64,000 nt of DNA from positions 49,186,572 to 49,250,571 of the forward strand of contig NC_060059.1 in assembly GCF_020283565.1 (NCBI RefSeq), written 5' to 3'. The translations under genes were made by a program, and so were the position numbers. How positions within the stretch are numbered: the first letter of the stretch is position 1; each line of letters starts with the position of its first letter. Origin of the DNA: Trifolium pratense (lineage: Eukaryota; Streptophyta; Magnoliopsida; Fabales; Fabaceae). Under the pieces are notes generated by a model. That model searched no databases and was not told the DNA's origin. It saw nothing but the letters and a program-made list of their open reading frames with translations. Below, in pieces: positions 44,775 to 64,000 of the stretch.

Positions 44775-47700
44775 TATTGATTTATATTTTTGTTTTAACA
44801 TATATGTTCACCGTTTTGTTTGAGAATTGTTTGAACCAAAAATAAATTGAATAATCTGACTGGACTCATAAACGTGTAAAAAAAATTGTAACTTACGAAC
44901 ACAACAAAATAAATATGTGACACTTGGTGAAATTTTATCCCGATTTTATTAGTCTTGATTTTTTTTGTCTATTGTTTGGTTTTTTTTTATGAGGTTTTTC
45001 TCCGCTCATTTTGCTTTGAATTTTTTTATTTAATAATTTTTATTCGGATTTTCAATTTAATTTAGTAGTATTTATTAGAATGCAGTACTCTTTTTTATAG
45101 AGGATTTGTTTTTTTTTCTTTCATTTCATGGGTCTGATTAAAACACACATTTACAATATTTTTTATCAATAAAATAATAATTATGATAAGTATAATCATA
45201 TATAATTAAATGATTGTTAATATTTTAAATATAGTACCATGATTATATTTAATATAAATCAATATTAAAAATAAGAAGGTTATTTTAAAAAAAAGATTTT
45301 GTTTAATATTAACCTACATAGTAGATTTGTGTATATTAAGGACAATTAATATAATTTTTAGTGAATATCTGTTAATATTCATAAGTTTGAAGATGTGCAT
45401 TATATTTTATTCTAATAGTGTAATAATATGAGAACTTAACTTTTTTTTTATGCATCGTGGTAGTATAGTCGCAACTTGCTTTGCTTTCTTACTTTTTTTT
45501 TCTTACCGTTGCTTTTTTACTTTTGTATGTTAGATGTAGTCATGCTTGCCTTGTGCTGATATATTGACTTTGTTGAGCTGAGTTTTATTTATTATTAAAA
45601 TTTATTCTATTATTTTTTTTTATCATTTTTTTTCATTTGTGCAATTTTTCAACTACTTTTTTCCTATACTATTAATAAAAAAATGTAAATAATTGATATT
45701 TTAATAAAATAAAAATAGTTTGTAACTTACGACTTTTCATTGACCTTTCATCAATTTGAACCTTTTATTATTTTTATAAATAAATAAATAAAAATATTTT
45801 TTTTTACTAAATTTGTTATTCTATAAATGAAATTAAATAGAAAAATGAGTGTTAATTAACTAATTTGTGGAATGAGTGATGGATAAATTTGATTATGCTT
45901 GCTTTAACATAATCAAAATTCTTGGGGACGACTCTTGAGGTCCGTGTTTTGAATTTAACTTGTACCTAAAATTAAATAGAGATGTTGCTAGCAATGAATA
46001 AAAAAAAGTAAAGATTAGCCATATATTTAATAAAAATTACAGTAATAATATATAACAATTATGTTAAAAAAATAAAATTGAATGGGACTATACATATAAA
46101 ACTAAATTAAAAATTATACTTGACTTGCACCAATACATACACCATTTTTCAATCAGCAACATATCATTCTTCATAACACTGGTAACGATTGAAAAAACAT
46201 GAAATTGCAATGAATATTAATGTTAATGGTGAGGTTGTCCATAAAACCATATGTCTTCATCTATGTGTTCATATATAAAAACAACAAATATGTAAATTTA
46301 AAAACACAATAGATAAAACGTTGGTAAAAGGTGATCTACTTACTTGTTGACATTGTTTTGAGTGTAGCTGATAAGTTAGGAAATTATTCAAGGGATTGAC
46401 AAAACTCACCTAAGTTCTTCTTCAAATCTTCCTCACATTCCGAACATGAGCAATCAATCATGTTTTCCCTTCATGACATTAAAGAATAAATGAATATAAA
46501 AGTAACAAAAAAACAAAAAAATGTACAATAATTAAGTTTACTATAAAAGACAAATGAACACATGTATATTGAAAAATGTCTACATATCTTGCTGAGATTG
46601 ATATCAATAGTAGACATAGTGTACAACTTGAAGATGTATATGATCTCATGAGTATCATTGCAAGTGTCAAATGTATAGAACAAATATGGAAAAAAAAATG
46701 TGATAAGTGGTGGTTATAAAGGTTAGAGTGAAACTGAAAATTAAGCAATATTTCTTTTATTACTCTATGTTGGTTACATTTGCAAGAAGCTCTAAGGTTA
46801 GGGAAGTGTAATAGTGGAAAATACTTAATGGTACGATTATGATAGTGAAAAGTTATAAATAATATAAGAACATGTTTTGTGCAATTCATTCTTATGAAAA
46901 ATTTAATTAGATTAAATATTTATAAGTGGAGTTTTTTTTTATCAAATAAGTGAAGTTTTCTTAGAGGTGCCACATCATCACAATGTTTGCTTATGAGCAA
47001 CTCAGCATTCCTTTTACTAGTAAAAGGAAGATAATGTTGTTGACCATTTACAATTATTACATTTTTTTTTAATATTGTGTTTTATTAAATCCTAAACACG
47101 TGTATTTACGATGAATAATACTAGCAACACACTCTTTAACAAACACACTCCAACACACTCTCTTTTATTGGTTGAAATTCACATGGGTCCCATAAAAAAA
47201 GTTGGGTTCCGGGTAAAACCGGACCCAACCCAAAAAACTCACTTACCCACAAGTGCATTGTTTTTTGAAATATTTTTTATGAAAATACTAAAGATTTTCC
47301 CATTTGATCATTAAATAATTTTATATTGAAAATAAGTTATACTATTTTTTAAGAAAATAGAAAGATTGAATAATTTTTATAAACAAATATGATAATTTAT
47401 CGCACTGTTTAAAAAATAAAATGAAAAGCTTGAATAATTTTCATAAACATATATTATAATTCATCGTTTAATCATTTGATATTTAAAAAAGCAAAAAAAA
47501 TTATTTGGGTAGGTGATTACATGAAAAATAGGTGATTATTTTTTATAGTGAAAATATGTGATTATTTTTTATAGTGAAAAAATACTATTTTTCAAGAAAA
47601 TACAATGGTTGAGTTATTTTTATTAAAATATATGATTTGACATTTAAATATCTAATATAAAAAAATAGAAAAATAATTTGGGTAACCCACTACCCAGCTC

Positions 47701-47834
47701 AATCCAACCTGAAAATTAGTGGATTTACCCAACCCGGCCCAATGTTATAACGAGTGGTTATTTTCCTCGATCCAATCTGGAGTATCCTATGTGGTTCGGG
47801 TTTTAGTCAAACCCAACCCAATCCGGCCCACGTA
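44775..47834. other. Long AT-rich spacer
   Basis: No convincing gene. The minus-strand stretch 46380-46480 encodes a short Cys-rich piece (MIDCSCSECEEDLKKNL before a GT), and 46471-46889 is open in two frames, but nothing links these into a recognised protein. Bases 47180-47830 contain GGGTT/AACCC-rich words on both sides (AACCCAACC, CAACCCGGCCC), perhaps an old GGGTT-type transposon relic. Confidence 0.4.
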
Positions 47835-48006
47835 CACCCTTAGGTTAATGAGCTTCACCAAAAAGGACGGATTTCGGAAGAATCCGGGTTCAATTCCTGA
47901 GTGGAACAATTTCTTGGTTAGACTTTACTTACCTTACGGCCAAACTTTGGACTAGTAGGGCCCTTTTCTCCTATGAACCAAAGGATTATAAACAAAAAAA
48001 AAAAAA
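47835..48006 (+). mobile_element. SINE with poly(A) tail
   Basis: A B box (GGGTTCAATTCCTGAG) is followed by TGGAACAATTTCTTGGTTAG, ACTTACCTTACGGCC and GGGCCCTTTTCTCC. It ends in an A-run at about 47992-48006. This is the layout of a widespread plant SINE. The 5' end is approximate. Confidence 0.7.
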
Positions 48007-48007
48007 C

Positions 48008-48688
<681 letters not shown>

Positions 48689-48696
48689 TTTTCACC

Positions 48697-49990
48697 CAGT
48701 GTTTTAAAAACCGGACCGGACCGGCCGGTCGAACCGGTCGAACCGTGAACCGGAGGGGGGTCCGGTCTGGTTCATATGTTGGATCGGCTATGCTATTAGA
48801 CCGGTGGAAACCGCTAAAAACCGGAAAAACCGGTGAACCGGCCGGTTCGCCAAACCGCCGGTTCAATTGCACGCGTTTTTTTTCCGACGTCGTTTTAATT
48901 TATTTTTTTTTTACAAAATTCGTTTTGTTATTATTAACTTATTATTATTAATTTTTTTGTTAAAAAAAAAAAACTAGAAGAAGGTTACAGAAGAAACATG
49001 ATGCAAATGATAGAAATAGAAAGGTTGAAGTGTTGAACTTGAAATAGAACTTGAAAAATTGTATAGATATTCTTGTATAATTTGCTCATTGAACCTCATG
49101 AAATTTTCCTCTTGCACCCACCCAAGTACCCAAGAGAAGAAGAAATCACTTAAGAATGGAAATAGAGAAGCAAATTGATTGAGAAGATGCAGAAAATAAA
49201 AACATGGGAAACCAGTGCAATAACTCATAGAAAGAAAAGGGAAGCTGCGGCTGCCAATACCCAACAAAAACATGATACTAGTGTTTTTAGGGTTTTCTTT
49301 TAAGTAATTATCTTGGGCTTTTTACTATGTGTGGCCCAATTGTTTTCTTTTTTTGTTTAATTGCATTTAAAATAAACATAGTGTATCTTTAAAAAAAATA
49401 AAAAACATAGTGTAACTTATTAAAGAAAATTATAAGGTGTTTTTTGGTTGAAATATAAAGTTTTATTTTAGTTAAAATCCATATATACTTTTTAAATACA
49501 TGAATGATATTTTCCAACTCTAAAGAATATACATATACAATCAAATAAGTGTGTGCATGGTGACTTGTTTTATTTGTGCATCATAGATTTGACTTATAGA
49601 CAACTATAAAATTAACTAACTACATAAAAAATTATAAAGTTAACTAACATTTTTTTTTAAGGTAACCTTAGCTATTAATTTTGGTAGAACGTTTTTCTAG
49701 ATTAATTTACTATTTTGGGTCATTTTTTGTGTAAATATTTTCTATTTTAACCATGTCAGTTTTAAGAAATTTTCAATAAAACTTTATCATTCAATAAAAA
49801 ATTGCTAAAACCCCTGCTTCAGGTTCAATAAATATATAGTTTTATTATAGAGACCGGTTCAATTCATCGGTTTAATCCGATTTAATCCGATTTATCATGC
49901 GGTTCGACCAGTGACCCAGTGGTTCGACCAATGAACCAGTGACCCAGTGCCCTCGCCGGTTCGATGACCGGTCCGGTTTTTAAAACACTG
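48697..49990. mobile_element. hAT-like element, same family as 1389-7389
   Basis: Terminal inverted repeats of 23 bp, beginning CAGTGTTTTAAAAACCGG, are perfect. The 8-bp duplication ttttcacc at 48689-48696 and 49991-49998 is also perfect. The subterminal regions are rich in CCGGT/ACCGG and GGTTCGACCA words. The 1,294-bp body has no transposase; the frame at 48974-49273 (99 codons) resembles nothing I know. Confidence 0.92.
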
Positions 49991-49998
49991 TTTTCACC

Positions 49999-52850
49999 TA
50001 CATTTTCCTCCACTTGCAATTTTTATATGATCATAACTTTCTTTTACCCACTATTTTCTTCTCACCCACACTTTTCTCACTCATTTTAAACCCACGAACC
50101 ATGTCTTGATTTTCTCATCTATGGTTGCCTCTCCTTCTTTGTCTCCTTCATCTCACCACTCTATGAAATCATTTTCTCTCTCTCCAAGAAATCATCTTAC
50201 TTTTTTATTTTTTATAATGATAATAACAATTAAAACTTTTCCCAATCTTTTATTACAAATAAAAAATAAAAAAATAATCATTCTTCTCTTGTGGTAGACC
50301 AATGAGGAATCTATTTTTTTCACTTTTAACTTCAAACACCCATTTAATAATTTTCCTTCTCTCTCTTAACAAACATTTCTTTGAGAAACTCTCTTCCTCT
50401 CCAACAAACCCTAGCCGCCGCCAACTTCCACCATTGCTCCGGCACATGCTCCTTTTAGACAATATGCATATTTGAACTTCTCAAGTTATCTTCCTTCCAC
50501 CGATTTTTTTTTTCTGTTATATTTCTCCAACCGTCCACCTTTTCGTCTAGATCTCCACCACCATAGATAACCTTCAAAAAAATCATCATCATAAAAAGAC
50601 TCTCATCGATATTCTCTACAAAACCCACAAAGTAAAAATCAAGATCGGACTACTTTTACCGGTGACCACCGTGCCGGAAATTGCATCCACCGTGCCGGAA
50701 AATGAAATCCTTCTATTTTGTAAATATCTTGTGAATACATGGTTGGTATAACCTTCATATATTTTTCACCAAATTCTCTCTTCTCCTTCATCAAACCCTA
50801 GCCGCCGCAACAACAAAATGGCAAGGAGATCTGTACGACATGTAAAATCTAAATCAGAGCAATTAAAAGAAAGAATCACATTTGGTTTGGATCTACGAAA
50901 ATTCATTTGTTTGATATGTTTCTATTTGTAGATCAACAGAAGGTAGGTATGTATATGTTTATATTTTCTGGATCTAAAAAATAAACTGATAAAATAATTC
51001 ATTTTTTTTCCTCTCTATTTATCATATTTTTGACACAAATAGAATTTTTTTTTTTGGATATGTGTATCAACACATTTTTTTTTCGTTTTTGGATTTGTAT
51101 GTATTATTTTTTGGATCTGATTGTGTTTTTGTTGTTCTTTTCATGAAGAAGATGAAGTAGTAATTGTAATATTTTTTTCGTTTTTGGGTTTTTTTTTTTT
51201 TTTTTTGGATCTGATTGTATTTTTGTTGTTTTTTTCATGAAGAAAATGAAGTAAACAATTTTCTTTTACTACTGTTAGTATGATTGTCATGTTTGTTCTC
51301 ATTTTTTTTCTTCTTTCGGTTGATTTCATTTTTTTCTCTTTCATCTGTTGATTTGCTTTTTCATTTGACCTCCAAAATAGTGTAGTTGAAATTAAGAAAA
51401 AATAGATTAAAAGTTGAACTTATGAATATGAAAAGTATTTGTAATTATTTATAGATTAATACAATTATTTTGATGAAAAAGTAACATTATAAAAATGATG
51501 ATTTTTCCATGTTTAGTATGTATATGTTTTCTTTTTATTTTATGTTTAAATCTGTTTTTTTTTTTATTTAGATAAGATTATATTTTGGATTTTTTGTTTT
51601 ATTTTTATGAATGAGACCGATTTTTTAGTCTACCTAAAAAAAAAATTTGTTCTTTGTTTTATTTTGTAAAACATCACATTTATTTAGAATAAATGTAGAG
51701 ACTATTTTTATGTGTTGAGAAAACATAGAACAAAGATTTTAACATAGAATAAAAGAATGAAAAAATGAAGTTCAAAAAAGAATTGGAAGATAACAAAAAT
51801 GAGTTTGATTTTCATACCTTCATACGTGAGTTTAATCTTCGTATACTTATTCGGCTGTGATGAAGTTCAAGAAAAAAAATCATAAACTTGATATGATAGA
51901 TAAAAAAAGAAGAATGAAGAAAAGTGAGTTTCATCTATATACCCGCGTTGTTGTTGTTGTTGTTGTTGGTAGAGATGAGTAATTCTTGTTGTTGGATAGA
52001 GATGAATGTCTTATACTTTTTCTGCAAAACACAAAAAAATGAATATTAGTAAAATGGAGGATATCACAAAATATGAATAAGCAAAAGGAGGAGAGTGAAG
52101 AGTTAAATGTAGAAGAAAGAATAATGAGAGAGAAGTGGTATATCATCTTGTTTGATTTGAATTTTGAATTTCAAAGTTTGCCCCCAATTTTGACAGCTAT
52201 TGACAACCTATATCATAAAGTATGTTGTCATAAAGTTGTACTATTTTTCAATTGATTAGTAACTAAAACAATTGATATGAAACTATGGCTCATCTTGGGC
52301 TCAACAAAAAGTGATTTTTCATCTCTCAATACACTCAAACTGGCTCAGTTAGTGAGCCATATGGCTTGGTTACTTTTCATTCTGGTTCAGTTACAAATTT
52401 TTTTGACAGCAAATACCCTTAATTTGGACAGGTGTCGGATTCTTAAGCAAGGGCAATTTTGATTTTACCATTGTCATTAGTTTTCTTATATTGTAATAGA
52501 TTAGCTTTGTACATCACCATGGGTAATTAACACCTACACACATGAAGCTTTTCTACTGAAGAAGACGAACCACCTTTGCTACTCCACATCTTCTTTCTTA
52601 TTTGCGTGATTTATCCTTAAATAACAACTTTGATTCAACCCTAATTTTTGCCCCTTATTTGCGTGATTTCTTTCTTCTATTTTGATAATTTATTTACTGT
52701 AAAAAAAATTGATAATTTTATTTTTTAAATATAATATATTTTTGAATCTAATATATTAACTTTTTTTTGTAAGTATATTAATTTTCTATTTTTATTTTTC
52801 AATGTATTTTGTTTTTTTTTTTAAAAAAATCTGACATGTTATTTTTCATT
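49999..52850. other. AT-rich spacer with short CT-rich blocks
   Basis: Around 50390-50830 the words AAACCCTAGCCGCCGC and CACCGTGCCGGAAA occur twice each, suggesting repeat or captured UTR material. A GTT run lies at about 51949-51970. No coding sequence recognised. Confidence 0.4.
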
Positions 52851-53075
52851 TTTTAATTTTTAAATAAAAATGACATGTTAATTCCACGTCATAAAAAATT
52901 CTAGTCAGTATCTGCCAAATCATCAACTACTTGACATGTCAGCTAAAAATTCACATCAAGGACCTTTTTAAAAGTTTTGGTATTTTGCAGGGACTAAAAT
53001 CAAACTTTTTTTTTTGCAGGGACTAAAATCAAAACAGACCGTAATTGCAGGGACCATTTTCATATTTAAGCCAAG
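52851..53075. repeat. One arm of a GGGACTAAAATCAAA-type element
   Basis: TTTGCAGGGACTAAAATCAAA occurs twice, followed by GCAGGGACCATTTTCATATT, with a TGACATGTCAGC-type inner part. Such wording forms the arms of the inverted-repeat elements at 8216-8543 and 62890 onward. No partner arm is seen nearby. Confidence 0.5.
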
Positions 53076-62428
<9,353 letters not shown>

Positions 62429-62885
62429 TTCATCCTGATAGAATTCTTTCCTGTGACTGGATTTATGTTCTGCGCATGGCCAATGATGTCCGTGTGAATT
62501 GTTTTGGAGGCATGTTTTCAGAATTGCTGGATTTGATGGGGTTGCACTTGTTTGAAGCTAGCTGCCAGCTAGTTCCTTCAAGTCTTCCGCGCAACACCAT
62601 GAGGATACTCTGTGAGCTCTTACCATTAAGAATACCGTTATGATATATCATGTTCCTTGTTCTCATGTCAAAGATGATGATGGCCTTTGTTCCATGTTAC
62701 CATTGACTTGTTTGTGAACAGTTCATTGTCATGTATGTACTCTTGTGCTGAATGATATTCTTGATATATGAAAACATTGGTGACATATGCCCGAGTCATT
62801 CTTAATTTCATTAACTCATTTTCATTATTATTTTTTTAGTAGTAGTTAAGTTGAAAACAGAAAATTGGTCACGGAGGGGCTGATA
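62429..62885 (+). other. 3' UTR and downstream flank of SRPK
   Basis: The 3' UTR probably runs to about 62780. No other gene. Confidence 0.5.
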
Positions 62886-62889
62886 AATG

Positions 62890-64000
62890 TAAGGCTTTAA
62901 TGCAGTTTTGGTCCCCCTATTTTGAAAATCTTAAACTTTTGATCCCCTATTTTAAAAGCCAATTTTTTGATCTCCCTATTTTAGTTTTTTATGAGTTTTA
63001 GTCCCCCAACTCGTTATGGTCAATTTTTTTATGATGTGTCAAGCTAATTAGTGACGTGGCAGTGTCCATGTTGGACAAACATATTCCATGTCATTATTTT
63101 TTTCTTTAATCAAATATTAAAACAATAAAATAATTAAATAAATAATTAACAATAATTAGAAATTAGTAAAACGAAGATAACGAAAAAGAAAAACGCAGAA
63201 GTTAAAAAAAATCAGAAACTTATTCCCAAATCATGGAACCAACCCTAAAGCAGAGTTTGAATAATTTGTTACTACCTAGCTTAATCCATTACAAGATATC
63301 TTAGAACTTAATTAAACTGTCTATTTCAACATGATTGTTGCCACCAACAAGAAAATTCTCAAAAACCATGACAACTTCATGGATCCCTTGTTTGCCACCA
63401 ACTGCATTAAAACTTCATCTTCATCTTCAAAGTCATTCTCCTTTTTGTTTGCCAAATTTGAAACCTTCTTCAACTTTCAATTTTTTCCAACAAAGACAAT
63501 ATCACTTTTTTCCCTCAAATAGTTAGTTCTTCATCAAATCAATCAAAATTGTTACAACCTTTTTTGCCCTTTAACTCTAAAAGGATAAACATATTGATCT
63601 TTTGAAAATAGAAATCAAAATAACATGGAGCTGATTTACAGTTTGAAGTAGACATGATTGAGAGGGAGAGAAACGACTTAGAGGGAGATGTTGGAGAAAG
63701 ATTGTTGCGACAGAGAGATGATGAATGATGAAAATCGAAGAAGATGGAGACTGAGAGAGAGGAGGAGCAATATGAAGGACACGATTGAGAGGAAGAGAAA
63801 CTTTATGTGTTGCTGCGTTTTTCATATTTGGGTACTTAGGGTTCATGATTTTTATTGGAATTAAACTGATTTTCTAATTATTGTTAATTATTTATTTAAT
63901 TATTTTATTGTTTTAATATTTTTAAAATATAATATTTGATTTAAATTTTTAAAAATAATCAACATGGACACTGCCATGTCATTAATTAGCTTGACACATC
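62890..64000. mobile_element. Left part of a long-inverted-repeat, MULE-like element (continues past the window)
   Basis: A GGTCCCCCTATTTTGA-rich start leads to GATGTGTCAAGCTAATTAGT, GACGTGGCAGTGTCCATGTT (63035-63075) and an AT-rich arm to about 63180. From about 63857 to the edge the same sequence returns inverted (AACATGGACACTGCCATGTC, ATTAGCTTGACACATC). The 63181-63856 core is less AT-rich, with a short plus-strand frame and a minus-strand frame. Neither is a recognised protein. The right terminus is outside the window. Confidence 0.75.

Noticed and set aside
46479..46889. 136-codon minus-strand frame
   Set aside because: Phe/Leu/Ile/His-rich translation of AT-rich DNA with no known family; not enough for a gene call.

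Overview
This is a plant nuclear genome window, almost certainly from a legume. Genes are intron-rich, intergenic DNA is AT-rich, and the transposon mix (Stowaway, Tourist and hAT MITEs, tRNA-derived SINEs, Tat-type Ty3 elements) is plant-specific. Several SINE types resemble ones I associate with Medicago/Trifolium-type legumes; that placement is inference. All coordinates come from reading the sequence; no database search was run.

Host genes. The left edge (1-308, minus) holds the start of a glutamine-rich protein, probably a trihelix transcription factor, continuing off the window. At 30381-32211 (plus) is a three-exon HD-ZIP class I gene of the LMI1/ATHB51 type. At 33419-34669 (minus) is a single-exon F-box gene, and a copy of its 3' end lies at about 38934-39104. 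At 39520-41135 (minus) is a complete five-exon gene for ribosomal protein eL24. At 55458-62428 (plus) is a four-exon SR-protein kinase (SRPK) whose introns carry a Tourist MITE, a hAT MITE and an RTE LINE relic. A broken TMEM222/RTE1-family fragment lies near 42030-42312 beside a fold-back structure. A tRNA-Ile(AAT) copy at 44701-44774 looks decayed by C-to-T changes.

Retroelements fill the left third. At 1389-7389 a hAT-like element with a perfect 8-bp target duplication contains a nested 5.2-kb LTR retrotransposon (1680-6844, 5-bp duplication cctat). That retrotransposon has no gag-pol and carries a fifteen-copy 70-bp tandem array. At 11014-22888 lies an 11.9-kb Tat-type Ty3 element (duplication gaagt, minus strand) with gag-protease, a pol with two RNase H domains and an integrase. 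On its opposite strand it carries a separate spliced gene with its own TATA box and a 5'-UTR intron full of small hairpins. Both LTR pairs show no difference I can see, so both insertions look young.

The remaining spacer DNA holds LINE relics, several SINEs, two Stowaway MITEs, PIF/Harbinger-like elements, a second member of the same hAT-like family (48697-49990, TSD ttttcacc), a probable copia LTR, microsatellites and local duplications. The right end is the left part of a long-inverted-repeat, MULE-like element that continues past the window.
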